DNA of 36,625 nt from Steroidobacteraceae bacterium (GTDB lineage Bacteria > Chloroflexota > Limnocylindria > QHBO01): contig JAICUY010000010.1 in the NCBI GenBank assembly GCA_025935615.1, forward strand, positions 1 through 36,625, read 5' to 3'. The notes under the pieces were generated by a model, which worked only from the letters and a program-made list of their open reading frames with translations, made no database searches and was not told the DNA's origin. Made by a program: the position numbers and the translations under genes. Shown piece after piece: positions 1-9,500 of this stretch. How positions within the stretch are numbered: position 1 is the stretch's first letter; each line of letters begins with the position of its first letter.

Positions 1-2
1 AG

Positions 3-149
3 CAGCTCACGCACCTCTACGCGCTGAACCGAGGGATCCTGCTGACCCCCTTCCACAACATGGCGCTCATGTCGCCGGCGACGACCGAGACCGATGTCGC
101 GCGGCATACCGCCGTCTTCGCCGAGATGGCGCGCGAGCTGTCTGCCTGA
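3..149 (+). CDS. C-terminal end of class-III aminotransferase (glutamate-1-semialdehyde aminomutase-like), partial
   Basis: The reading frame is open from the window edge and ends at TGA 147-149, giving 48 residues ending in MARELSA. The stretch GILLTPFHNMALMSPATTE followed by D-V-x-R-H-T-x-V-F resembles the extreme C-terminus of class-III, PLP-dependent aminotransferases of the glutamate-1-semialdehyde aminomutase group, where it closes the small domain. No catalytic residue lies in this part, so the exact substrate cannot be judged. The ORF track misses it because the start lies outside the window. Identification is from memory of the family's C-terminal pattern; another class-III aminotransferase is equally possible. 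Confidence 0.6.
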   Translation, partial: QLTHLYALNRGILLTPFHNMALMSPATTETDVARHTAVFAEMARELSA

Positions 150-161
150 GAAGCGGGAAAT

Positions 162-208
162 ACACAACATATCCACATCGGGCAGGCCAAAGCACCACAT
201 GTTGTGGA
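162..208. promoter_or_regulatory. Paired inverted half-sites upstream of thyX (possible NrdR boxes)
   Basis: CACAACAT (163-170) and ATGTTGTG (199-206) form a perfect 8-bp inverted repeat. Each lies in a box-like element, ACACAACATATCCACA (162-177) and CCACATGTTGTGG (195-207), whose centres are about 31-32 bp apart, i.e. three helical turns. That spacing and the ACAC-A-AT core recall tandem NrdR boxes, the operators of the repressor of ribonucleotide reductase genes; a thymidylate synthase would be a logical dNTP-supply target. The right halves match the consensus poorly. TGTGGATAA at 203-211 is also a perfect DnaA box, so the site could serve either factor or neither. Confidence 0.35.
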
Positions 209-239
209 TAACGCCGCTCTGTGACGGGCGGCTGCGCGG

Positions 240-245
240 TACACT
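240..245 (+). promoter_or_regulatory. Putative -10 box (TACACT) of thyX
   Basis: TACACT sits 9 nt before the thyX ATG, close enough for a leaderless or nearly leaderless transcript. No Shine-Dalgarno is visible before this start. It is one of eleven TAnnnT-type boxes in the window at this distance from a first-in-operon start codon. Confidence 0.4.
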
Positions 246-254
246 CCAGCCGAC

Positions 255-1190
255 ATGCCGGCAGCTTCCACCGACCTCTCGGCTCGCCTGATCTTCCCGA
301 CCAAGGAGATCGTGGAGGAGTACTACCTGCCGATCATCTACACCGCCTGCCGCACCTGCTACAGCGAGCAGGTACCCGAGCAGATCTGGGACAAGGCGGT
401 GTCGCGCCAGGTCGCCGATGAAAAACAGCAGAACCTGGTGCGCAAGGTGATGGAATCGGGCCATGGCTCCACCATCGAGCACGTCAACTTCACCTTCGCC
501 ATCTCGGGCGTGACCCGGACCCTGTCCCATCAGCTGGTTCGGCATCGGGCGGGGACCGCCTTCGACCAGCAGTCGCAGCGCTACGTGTCGTTCAAGAAGC
601 GGGACAACTACACCGTCCCCGAGTCGATCACCAAGGGCGAGCTGCCCGACGACCTGGCCGGCCGCTTCCAGCAGGCGATCGATGACAACCTGGAGCTGTA
701 CGGGCAGCTGCTGCAGGCCGAGGTACCGGCCGAGGACGCCCGCTTCATCTTCCCGAATGCCATGCAGACCAACCTGATCATGACCGTCAACCTGCGGCAG
801 CTGATCCATATGTCCGGGCTGCGGCTGTGCACCATGGCGCAGTGGGAGATCCGGCAGTTGTTCAAGCAGATCCGGCACGAAATCTTCCGCGTGTCGCCGT
901 TCTTCGGCTCGTTCCTGGCGCCGAAATGCGTGGCGCTCGGCTATTGCGATGAGATGGGCAACCGCGACGAGCACTGCCGCATCCGCCCGCACCGCGACAA
1001 CGTGATGGCGGTCTGGGAGGCCTACCGCGGCGGACGCCTGTCCGAGACCGATGGACCGGTGGTCGCCGAGACCTCCCCCTTCCGCCCGCGACCGCGGCGC
1101 GTTCCACTGCCGGTCACCGGCGACGACGTCGTGCCCGAGCGCCCCGTGGCGGTGGCCAGCGAGTCGGCAGGAGACGCGGACCGCGTCTAG
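255..1190 (+). CDS. thyX: FAD-dependent thymidylate synthase ThyX
   Basis: Catalyses reductive methylation of dUMP to dTMP using methylene-tetrahydrofolate, NADPH and FAD, the cytosolic alternative to ThyA. The 311-residue product has the ThyX signature RHRAGTAFDQQSQRY at about residues 96-110, preceded by GHGSTIEHVNFTFAI (substrate/FAD pocket) and followed by NLRQLIHMSGLRLCTMAQWEIRQL, the conserved Arg-rich dUMP/FAD region. Between RHR and the serine there are eight residues rather than the commonest seven, a variant that I recall being allowed in the family motif. It is longer than the usual 220-260 residues; the last ~75 residues (proline/arginine-rich) are a divergent tail. The start at 255 is the first ATG, just downstream of the TACACT box. 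It stands alone, followed by a 190-bp gap. Confidence 0.95.
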   Translation: MPAASTDLSARLIFPTKEIVEEYYLPIIYTACRTCYSEQVPEQIWDKAVSRQVADEKQQNLVRKVMESGHGSTIEHVNFTFAISGVTRTLSHQLVRHRAGTAFDQQSQRYVSFKKRDNYTVPESITKGELPDDLAGRFQQAIDDNLELYGQLLQAEVPAEDARFIFPNAMQTNLIMTVNLRQLIHMSGLRLCTMAQWEIRQLFKQIRHEIFRVSPFFGSFLAPKCVALGYCDEMGNRDEHCRIRPHRDNVMAVWEAYRGGRLSETDGPVVAETSPFRPRPRRVPLPVTGDDVVPERPVAVASESAGDADRV

Positions 1191-1381
1191 TCCTCGGGCT
1201 GATGGCCGTCGCCTGGCCGCGGCGCCGCGCCGAAAATGACTGAGGGTTCTATGTTCGACGATTGTCGGCGCAGAACCGTCGCTCGCATAACTCTCGGTTC
1301 ATAGCGACAGCCGCTCTACGCCGGAATCGGTCAAACGTAGAACGGTGGGTCATGACCGACGCGCCGCCGCGGAGGATTCAT
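1191..1381. other. Gene-free convergent gap containing an imperfect inverted repeat
   Basis: No credible gene lies between thyX (+) and the minus-strand gene ending at 1382. The gap holds an imperfect inverted repeat: GTTCTATGTTCGACGATT (1246-1263) against the reverse complement GTTCTACGTTTGACCGATT of 1325-1343 (16 of 18 positions plus one gap). Nested inside the left part are GGTTCT (1245-1250)/AGAACC (1272-1277) and CGAC-gatt-GTCG, and GTCGCT/AGCGAC (1278-1283/1313-1318). With no T-run on either strand it is not a standard terminator; it might be a folded RNA 3' end or a small palindromic element. Confidence 0.45.
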
Positions 1382-1828
1382 TTACCAGTCGGGCCCGGCG
1401 TGGCCCTCATTGAGCGCGAACGAGCGCAGCTCGTCATCACAGGCAGCCAGCAGCCGGCGCGCCTCCGAGACGAAGAACGCGCTCATCTTCGAGGAGTCGA
1501 CGATGAGCAGCGTGTGGCCCCGCTCGTTGCGGTCGAGGATGATGCGGTCCTCGCCGTGGTAGCTGATCGCCCAGTTGGCCTGCAGCTGCACCAGCTCGGC
1601 GAGGAGCACCTTCTCGTTGAAGGCCCAGTCGAGGAAGGCCGCGTTCAGCGCCACCACCACGTCCCGCAGCTGGTGCGTGCTGTTTCGATGCAGCCGCGAC
1701 AGGAAGTGGACCATCCGGAGCTGAGCGAACGGGTCGCCGGCGCGCGCCACCTGTGGCGGCGCCAGGTCGGGATCCGGCATCCCCTCCGGAGCCGGCCCGA
1801 CCAGGGTGGAGGCGGCCGTATCGGTCAA
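1382..1828 (-). CDS. Conserved-looking hypothetical protein, sulfurtransferase operon
   Basis: I do not recognise this ~148-residue cytoplasmic protein. The core, from LRMVHFLSRLHRNSTHQL through FLDWAFNEKVLLAELVQLQA to DRIILDRNERGHTLLIVDSS, looks like an all-helical N-terminal half followed by a short strand region; there are no cysteines, signal peptide or membrane segments. The chosen start is the TTG at 1828, whose TTGA overlaps the stop of the upstream sulfurtransferase by 4 nt, the coupling style used repeatedly in this window. The ATG at 1780 (preceded by GGAGGGG but very close) and the track's ATG at 1888 are alternatives; the latter would overlap the upstream gene by 64 nt and encode an Arg-rich, non-natural-looking N-terminus. 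The tight overlap implies co-expression with the sulfurtransferase. Confidence 0.6.
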   Translation of the reverse strand: MTDTAASTLVGPAPEGMPDPDLAPPQVARAGDPFAQLRMVHFLSRLHRNSTHQLRDVVVALNAAFLDWAFNEKVLLAELVQLQANWAISYHGEDRIILDRNERGHTLLIVDSSKMSAFFVSEARRLLAACDDELRSFALNEGHAGPDW

Positions 1829-2706
1829 TTCTGCGAGCCGTCGCCGGTCTCGATCGGAACGCCGACCAGCGAGCCGTACTCGGTCCACGATCCGTCGTAG
1901 TTGCGCACGTTCGGATAGCCGAGCAGCTGCGACAGCACGAACCAGGTGTGGCTCGAACGCTCACCGATGCGGCAGTAGGCGACGATCTCCTTGTCGGCGG
2001 TGATCCCCCGATCGGCGTAGAGCGACCGCAGCTCGTCGAGCGGCTTGAAGGTGCCGTCCTCGGCGACCGCCGTCGACCACGGCACGTTGACGGCACTCGG
2101 GATGTGGCCCTTCCGCTGCGCGGCCTCCTGGGGCAGCCCTTCCGGCGCGGCCAGCTCGCCGCGGTACTCCGCCGGCGACCGCACGTCGACCAGTCCGCGC
2201 TGTGCCTGACCGATGCCGGCCAGCACCTCGTCCCGGTAGGCGCGCAGCTCCTCGCGGGTCGCCTCACCGATCGAGATGGTGCCTTCGCCGTGAGCGGGCG
2301 TATCGGTCACCAGGGGGAGGCCGGCGGCCTCGATCTTGGCTCGCCCGCCATTCAGCAGGCGAACGTTGTCGATGCCGTGGTAGCGCAGCTGCCAGTAGGC
2401 CCAGGCCGCGAACCAGTTGTGGTTGTCGCCGTACAGCACGATGAGGGTGTCGTCATGAATGCCGCCGGAGCGGAGCAGCTCCTCGAGCTCGGAGCGCGGC
2501 ACGAGGTCGCGGCGCACCGAATCGGTGAGCTGGGTGCGCCAGTTGACGGCGACTGCGCCCGGCAGGTGGCCTGTGTCGTAGGCGCGGGTGTCGACGTCCA
2601 CCTCGAGGAAGCGAACCGCCGGGTCGTCGAGGTGCTCGCGCGCCCACTCGACGCCGACGAGCGCGGCGGGCAGCGAACCGGTGGTAGCGGTGGAGACAGC
2701 GGACAT
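1825..2706 (-). CDS. sseA: Thiosulfate/3-mercaptopyruvate sulfurtransferase (tandem rhodanese)
   Basis: Transfers sulfane sulfur from thiosulfate or 3-mercaptopyruvate to acceptors such as cyanide or thiols. The 293-residue protein has two rhodanese domains: an inactive N-terminal one (about residues 15-130, with DVDTRAYDTGHLPGAVAVNW) and a catalytic C-terminal one (about 155-290, with LVDVRSPAEYRGE and GHIPSAVNVPW). The active-site loop AYCRIGERSSHTWF places the persulfide cysteine at about C245. The CRxGxR-[ST]-S loop is the type seen in thiosulfate sulfurtransferases of the CysA/SseA group; mercaptopyruvate enzymes usually have CG[ST]G, so thiosulfate is the likelier donor. ATG at 2706 is the first start. 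It heads a two-gene minus-strand operon and has a palindromic operator about 80 nt upstream. Confidence 0.93.
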   Translation of the reverse strand: MSAVSTATTGSLPAALVGVEWAREHLDDPAVRFLEVDVDTRAYDTGHLPGAVAVNWRTQLTDSVRRDLVPRSELEELLRSGGIHDDTLIVLYGDNHNWFAAWAYWQLRYHGIDNVRLLNGGRAKIEAAGLPLVTDTPAHGEGTISIGEATREELRAYRDEVLAGIGQAQRGLVDVRSPAEYRGELAAPEGLPQEAAQRKGHIPSAVNVPWSTAVAEDGTFKPLDELRSLYADRGITADKEIVAYCRIGERSSHTWFVLSQLLGYPNVRNYDGSWTEYGSLVGVPIETGDGSQN

Positions 2707-2785
2707 GGGGTGAATCGAGACTCCTTCGAGTCCAGGGACGACGGGCGCGCGGGCTGTTGCCGCGCGGGCGGATGTGGTGCGGTCG

Positions 2786-2811
2786 AATCCCGACCGATTT
2801 GGTCGGAGTAT
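2786..2811 (-). promoter_or_regulatory. Palindromic operator upstream of the sulfurtransferase (Rrf2-type-like)
   Basis: CCGACC-gattt-GGTCGG (2790-2806) is a perfect 6-bp inverted repeat with a 5-nt spacer. Read on the minus strand, ATACTCCGACCAAATCGG leading into TCGGGATT resembles operators of Rrf2-family regulators (IscR/SufR/CymR type), which control sulfur and iron-sulfur genes. It lies 80-105 nt upstream of the sulfurtransferase ATG, in the correct place for an operator or promoter-overlapping site. The palindrome is directly visible; assignment to an Rrf2 regulator is inference, and no such regulator is in the window. Confidence 0.5.
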
Positions 2812-2853
2812 GCCGCGCCGAGCCCCGGGCTACAAGCCGGGCCGCCGGTTCAG

Positions 2854-3399
2854 CTAGTCGCGGTTCTGGCCGGGGGCGGTATCGCGACCGCGTCCCCCGG
2901 CGTGCGCCTCCGCGCTGTTGCCGTGCCCGCCACTCATGATCCAGCCGATCCCCGGCGACAGCCCCAGTGAGCCATCGGCGTCAAGGTCGTGGGCGATCTG
3001 GCCCCAGCCCGTCCCGTCGGCATGCATCTGCTGCAGGTCGGCGACCGACCGGCCGCTCGCATCGGCCCAGGCCAGCAGCCGGACCGCGCCACCGACGCCG
3101 TTCGCCTCGATCAGCGCGGTGAGGGTCGCGTCGTCGGTGTCCAGGCCTGCCGTCGCCAGGCGATCGTGCAGCTTGGCCAGCAGCTCCGCGCTGGGTGTGC
3201 CGCCGTCCGTCTGGTCCTCGGGCTCATCCTCAGACTCAGGCCCGTCGACGTCGGCTGCATCGGACGATTTCGGTGCGTGCGAAGCGGCCACGGGTGAGCG
3301 GTGGTCGAAGCCTGCCGGGTTGCGCACGGCAAACGCGGTGCCTGCCACGAGCAGCAGGAGAGCGAGGACGGCGAGGATGGGACGGGCGGTTCGGGTCAT
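2854..3399 (-). CDS. Secreted or membrane-anchored hypothetical protein with acidic linker
   Basis: About 181 residues from the ATG at 3399. The N-terminus MTRTARPILAVLALLLLVAGTAFA is a classic signal peptide or anchor: two arginines then a hydrophobic run. It is followed by an Asp/Glu/Ser/Pro-rich linker (DAADVDGPESEDEPEDQTDGG) and a helical domain (LLAKLHDRLATAGLDTDDATL to SVADLQQMHADGTGWGQIAHDLD), ending in GIGWIMSGGHGN and an Arg/Gly/His tail. The G-W-G-x-I-A-x-D-L stretch followed by a G-rich end recalls small exported bacterial proteins of unknown function. The track's earlier ATG (3465) would put a charged, proline-rich stretch before the signal peptide and is less likely. An inverted repeat lies just upstream (3411-3437). 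Function unknown; location outside the cytoplasm is inferred. Confidence 0.72.
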   Translation of the reverse strand: MTRTARPILAVLALLLLVAGTAFAVRNPAGFDHRSPVAASHAPKSSDAADVDGPESEDEPEDQTDGGTPSAELLAKLHDRLATAGLDTDDATLTALIEANGVGGAVRLLAWADASGRSVADLQQMHADGTGWGQIAHDLDADGSLGLSPGIGWIMSGGHGNSAEAHAGGRGRDTAPGQNRD

Positions 3400-3410
3400 G
3401 TCGTGAGGTT

Positions 3411-3437
3411 GTAACGCATTTCCAGGCCTCGCGTTAC
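3411..3437 (-). promoter_or_regulatory. Inverted repeat GTAACGC-N13-GCGTTAC before the secreted protein gene
   Basis: GTAACGC (3411-3417) and GCGTTAC (3431-3437) are perfect 7-bp inverted repeats with a 13-nt spacer containing the palindrome AGGCCT. It ends 11 nt from the start codon at 3399 (minus strand), so it could be an operator overlapping the transcription start or a 5'-UTR hairpin. No regulator can be assigned. Confidence 0.35.
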
Positions 3438-3480
3438 CCCCTGCAGGCAAGATTCGGTGCAGCATGGCACCGCGCTAGTA

Positions 3481-3506
3481 CTCTCGTCTGGTTCTCTCGT
3501 TCGGTT
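3481..3506. repeat. Tandem 13-bp direct repeat upstream of gene 3584
   Basis: CTCTCGTCTGGTT (3481-3493) is followed directly by CTCTCGTTCGGTT (3494-3506), identical at 11 of 13 positions; a further CTCTCG occurs at 3515-3520. It lies ~80-100 nt before the TTG start at 3584, in the expected promoter zone, and might be a tandem operator. Chance duplication is not excluded. Confidence 0.4.
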
Positions 3507-3571
3507 GGGGATGACTCTCGGGGCGGGTACGGTGCGCAGCACGAGCCGCGGAGTGCCCGTGGTGGTTCCCC

Positions 3572-3578
3572 AAGGAGG
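3572..3578 (+). promoter_or_regulatory. Strong Shine-Dalgarno deciding the TTG start at 3584
   Basis: AAGGAGG with 5 nt spacing to TTG 3584 is the clearest ribosome binding site in this part of the window. It identifies TTG, not a later ATG, as the start of the 193-residue ORF. Confidence 0.75.
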
Positions 3579-3583
3579 GACGG

Positions 3584-4165
3584 TTGACTTTCTGGAACTG
3601 GCGCCGCGGAACTGCCGCCGGCGCGACGGTGGGATCCGCCGCCGTTGCCCTGTCCCCGGAGCTGGCGCCCATCGAGCTCTACACTGCGGATGCCCGGGTG
3701 GTGGGGTGGATCGAGGCCAACGGGCGCCGCGTCACCGACCTGCTCAACGAGCAGGACGAGCTGCGCCTGTGGCAGCCGCGCCCCGGACCGATGGGCGCGG
3801 AGCCTGCCGGCGCGACGCCCCCGCCGGCCGATGCTGATGCGGATGCCGAATGGCAGTCACTCCTGACCGAGTCCATGATCCTGGCCATGCCCCCAGAGTG
3901 GCGGTCCAGCCGACAGCTTCGGCTCCACAAACGGCTGCGCCGCGTCGCGCTCAGCGCCGGCCCGTTCCGCGTCACCGGTAACCTGCACCTGCACCCCGGC
4001 ACCGAGGTCGGTGCGCATCTCCTGACACGCGGCCCGCGCTTCCTGCCGCTGACCGACGCCTACATCCTGCATGAGGGCGAGCCGCCGTTCGAGCACGTTG
4101 TGTCGGTCGTGATCGTGAACACGGCACACATCACCAGCCTCATGTCGCTGGTCACGCTCGCCTGA
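3584..4165 (+). CDS. Conserved hypothetical protein, possible ligand-sensing fold
   Basis: The 193-residue product is not a family I can name. It begins MTFWNWRRGT, then has an Ala/Val-rich stretch too weak to call a membrane segment. The first half contains IELYTADARVVGWIEANGRRVTDLL, reading like a small beta-rich unit. A Pro/Ala/Asp spacer (ATPPPADADADAEW) follows, then RVTGNLHLHPGTEVGAHLLTRGPRFLPLTDAYI and VVSVVIVNTAHITSLMSLV, strand-rich and with the same 'x-G-x-h-x-h' rhythm, so the protein may be two related halves. There are no catalytic-looking residues. TTG start is fixed by AAGGAGG at 3572. It converges on the stress-protein gene ending at 4197, with 31 bp between. Confidence 0.7.
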   Translation: MTFWNWRRGTAAGATVGSAAVALSPELAPIELYTADARVVGWIEANGRRVTDLLNEQDELRLWQPRPGPMGAEPAGATPPPADADADAEWQSLLTESMILAMPPEWRSSRQLRLHKRLRRVALSAGPFRVTGNLHLHPGTEVGAHLLTRGPRFLPLTDAYILHEGEPPFEHVVSVVIVNTAHITSLMSLVTLA

Positions 4166-4196
4166 CGACGGGCCACATCCCGCCAACGCCCCCGCC

Positions 4197-4835
4197 CTAG
4201 GACCGCTCGCGGTCCGCGGCGAGCACCTCCTCGCGCATCGCCTCCGCTTCGTCGGGCTGCACGCCCTGGGCGTCCTCCTCGCCGAGGTCGACCTCGATCG
4301 CGCCGGCATTCGACAACAGCCGCCCGGCGACCTCCGGCTCGGAGGTGCGGACGGTGATCAGGGAGCGGCCCTGGCGCAGCTGTTCCTCGTGGTACTCGGC
4401 CTTGTGGCGAGGGATCCCGAGACCGAGCAGACCGCCCAGCACGCCACCACCCAGCGCTCCCGCGCCCGCGCCGATCAGCGTTGTCCCGATCGCGCCGGCG
4501 GCCAGGAACGGGCCGATCGCCGGAATGGCCGTCAGCCCCAACCAGGCCAGCGTGCCACCGGCTGCGGCACCGGTCACCACGCCGCCCAGCGCGCCGGGGC
4601 CGGCGGCGTTGCCATGCTCCTCGACCAGCAGCCGGTCGCCCTGCTCGTCGCGGCGGGCGAATCCGATCTGCTCGCGGTCATACCCGGCGTCGCGCAGCTG
4701 GTCGATGGCCGCCTCGGCTGCATCTTGGTCGGCGAAGCTGCCGACCACCACGCGCGGCGCGTCGTAGGCAGGGCTCGCGGCGTAGCCCGGCGTATCGGTC
4801 CTGTCAGGCCGATCGCGCTCGAAGTCCTCGTTCAT
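4197..4835 (-). CDS. General stress protein 17M-like / glycine-zipper protein
   Basis: Of 212 residues, about 27-75 (RVVVGSFADQDAAEAAIDQLRDAGYDREQIG) match the YflT/general-stress-protein-17M-like domain, a small alpha-beta unit found in stress-induced bacterial proteins. The middle (about 80-140) is a long Gly/Ala run, GGVVTGAAAGGTLAWLGL through GAGAGALGGGVLGGLLGLG, a glycine-zipper membrane-inserting or self-associating segment. The C-terminus (ITVRTSEPEVAGRLLSNAGAIEV) resembles a ligand-free ferredoxin-like repeat seen after such segments. The start ATG 4835 has AGGAGA about 6 nt upstream. A role in envelope or osmotic/oxidative stress is usual for this architecture, but no direct biochemical function is known to me. 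Confidence 0.8.
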   Translation of the reverse strand: MNEDFERDRPDRTDTPGYAASPAYDAPRVVVGSFADQDAAEAAIDQLRDAGYDREQIGFARRDEQGDRLLVEEHGNAAGPGALGGVVTGAAAGGTLAWLGLTAIPAIGPFLAAGAIGTTLIGAGAGALGGGVLGGLLGLGIPRHKAEYHEEQLRQGRSLITVRTSEPEVAGRLLSNAGAIEVDLGEEDAQGVQPDEAEAMREEVLAADRERS

Positions 4836-4923
4836 CTTGGTTCTCCTGCTGTATCGGTCCGAAGCCGGGCCGATCGGGGTCGGTGGGGCAGGTTCGATGC
4901 CAGCCCTCCGGACGCCTCAGGCC

Positions 4924-4929
4924 CATAAT
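4924..4929 (+). promoter_or_regulatory. Putative -10 box (CATAAT) of the carboxyltransferase gene
   Basis: CATAAT lies 8 nt before ATG 4938. A transcript starting about 7 nt downstream of it would have essentially no leader, although GGAG is also present within that spacing. Confidence 0.45.
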
Positions 4930-4937
4930 CCGGAGCG

Positions 4938-6522
<1,585 letters not shown>

Positions 6523-6533
<11 letters not shown>

Positions 6534-9500
6534 CCGGGGCGATCTGCAGGTCCGCTTCGAGCCTGGCCACGCGATCGAGGTTGTCGGTGGTCGCCGCGCC
6601 GGCTCGAGCCATGAGGCGGATCGCCTTGGCCGCGCCCCACGGTGCCGGCAGCGCATCGAAGGCGGCCAGTGACGCGCGCGCCAGGTCCGCGGCCGCCGGG
6701 GCGTCGCCGCGAACCAGCGCCAGCCGGCCACGCACCAGCGACTCACTGCCGGTGCGGTACGGCGTCATCCAGCCGGGGCTGCCGTTCCAGGAGTCCATGC
6801 GCTCGACGGCCGCGTCCACCAGGTCGAGCCGTCCGTCGTGCAGCCAGGCATCCAGCACCGTCTCCATCGCCGCGAAGAACGAGGCCATGCCCGGAGCCTC
6901 GGTCCAGATGTCGAGCAGGTCCGGGCCAGGCTCGAACGCCGGAAGCAGGCCGGCCGCCACGAAGCGCAGGTCCATGGCGGCGTGCATGAAGCGTCCGAAG
7001 GGCGAGTCAGGGAAGGTGCCACGCTTGGGGTCGAGCCAGGCCTTGGCCCGCGCCAGCGCATCGGTCCGGCCCTGGGCCAGGGCGATGGGGGTCAGCACCG
7101 TCCAGGTGCGGACCACCGGCCGGTGGTAGGCGTTCGCCTCGCCGATGGCGACGGCGCGCTCACCGGCCGCCCAGGCGAGGATCCAGTCGCCGGTCACGAG
7201 CGTCGCCTCGGCGCGGTCGTAGGCGACCCACGCCTCGTCCTCGCGGACGCCGTGCGCGGTGGCAAGGTCCTCGGCGCGGTCGAGCAGCGGACCGACGTTC
7301 GCCGGGTCGGTCTCGACGCTGAGCATCGCCGCCGAGCGCAGCGCCGCTCCCGCGCGGCGTGGATTGCCGGCCTGCAGCGCCAGCTCGACCAGGCGCAGGC
7401 TGCCGTCCACCAGCTCGTCGCGACCGATGCGGCCGAGCTCGATCAGCACGCCGTCGCGCTGGAACTCGGCGTCGAGCTGCAGGCCGGTCTCGCCCGCCCG
7501 CTCGGCGATGCGGATGACGCGCTCCAGCTCGTCGACCACATCCGTGCTGCCCTGGTACGCGATGCGCGCCCAGGCCCGCGTATAGAGCAGGCGGGCTGTG
7601 GCCAGATCGTCGGCCTCGCCGATGCGCGCCAGCGCCTCCTCCGCCGCCTGCTCGGCGGGCACGAACTGGAGCTGCTCGATCAGCACCTCGCCCAGCGCGC
7701 TGACGCTGCGAGCGAACCCGTCACGCGCCGCGGCACGCGTTTCGCCACCGGCCTCGAGCCGCTCGGCAAAGGCGGCCGCTGCGGCACGGTAGGCAGCCAG
7801 CGCCTCGTCCATGTCGCCGCTGAAGGCGGTCGCGTCGCCCAGCCGATGCAGCCGGCGCGCGGTGACCAGCGGCTCGTCCTCGGCCGCCAGTTCGAGTGCG
7901 CGTCGCAGCTGCGCGGCCGCGGTCAGCGGCGCGGCTGTGGCGAGTGCCTGCTCGGCCGCCCGCTCGAGCCAGGACGCGGCGAGCACGACGAGGTCCGGAC
8001 GGGCCAGGCCGCCCGGGAGGCGAGGCGTCAGCGCCGGGAGCGCCGCGAGTGCATCGTCGAGATGGTGCGCGATCTCGGCCGCGATCAGCGCCACCCGCTC
8101 CCCGGCCGCCTCCTCGAGCCAATGCGCCAGCCGGACGTGGAGGTCGGCGCGCTCCAGGCGAGCGAGGCTCGCATAGCCGGCGTCGCGCAGCAGCGCATGG
8201 CGATACGCGTAGCCGTCACCCAGGAGCGCGGGACGCGGCCCGACCAGCAGGGCGCGGGTGCGCAGCTCATCGAGGGCTGCCGCATCGTCGGCCTCGAGGG
8301 CGGCGAGCGACTGCTCGACGAAGCGCCGTCCGGCGACCGAGGCACGTCGCGCCAGGCGGCGGGCATTCGCGGGCAGGTCGTCGAGCTGGGCGGCGTAGAT
8401 GGCCTGCACCGTCGAGGGCAGCGGCGCATCGGCCGGAGAGGTTGTGAGGCGCCAGCCACGGTCATCGGCGGCCAGCACGCCGACGCTGATCCACGACCGC
8501 AGCAGCTCCTCGATGAACAGCGGGGTGCCGTCCGAGCGCTCGACGATGCGGTCCACCAGCGGCGCCGGCAGCGCCTCGCCGACCAGGTGGGTGACCAGGT
8601 CGCGGGCGTCAAGCGCGGCCAGCGGAGCCAGCTCGAGCCGCTCGACGCAAGGCTCACCGCGCGGCTCGCACCATGGCCCGGCGCGCTCGAGCAGCGCCGG
8701 TCTGGTCGTAACCACCATGGGCCGGCCGGCGTCGAGCGCCGCGTCGAGGAAGGCGAGCAGGTCCGGCTCGGCCCAGTGGACGTCCTCGATCATCCAGGCC
8801 GAGCGTGCGTGTGGCGCCTCCAGGCCGCCGAGGACCTCGAGCCAGGCCGCGAAGCGCTCGTCGCGATCCGTGGGTGGGGCGGCGGCGGCCGAGGGACGCA
8901 CGAGGGCGAGCGCCGCGTCGACCAGGACGGCGCGCCGTGCCTCGCGGATCGCGGCGGCCTCGAGGGCGGTGTGCAGGGCGGCGCGCAGCTCAGCGTCGGT
9001 CGCAGCCCCGGACAGGGCGAGCGCGTCGAGCAGCAGCTGGGCCACCGGCTCAAAGGCCGATGCGCCGTCGGGCCTGACGGAGGCGCGACGAACCTTCACG
9101 CCGCCAGCGTCGAGCGATTCCGCGATCGCGGCCAGCAGCCGGCTCTTGCCGACGCCCGGAGGCGCGACGATCAGCCAGCGCACGCCGGCGCGAGCGGCGG
9201 CAAGGCTGCCGCGGATGCGTTCCAGCTCGGCATCGCGGCCGATGAGCGGAGCACGCAGCGCACCCATCGCCCGGCTGCGCTCGGGACGTGGCAGCAGGCG
9301 GACCGCCACCGCGGCGCGAACCGGCTCGGACTTCCCCTTGAGCGCCACAGCTTCGACCGGCTGCAGCTCGGCCGATGCAGCCAGCGCGAAGGCCGTGAGC
9401 TCGCCGACCAGCACCTGCGACGGCTCGGCGGCGGCCTGCAGTCGCGCGGCGACGTTGACCGTGTCGCCCGTCACGCGGCCGACATCCGGGCCGGATTCGG

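Noticed and set aside
203-211. Replication origin suggested by a perfect DnaA box
   Set aside because: Only one perfect and one single-mismatch (169-177) box, no AT-rich stretch, and no dnaA, dnaN or gidA nearby.
255-1190. ThyX motif thought abnormal because eight rather than seven residues separate RHR and Ser
   Set aside because: As I recall, the family motif allows seven or eight residues, so it is within normal variation.
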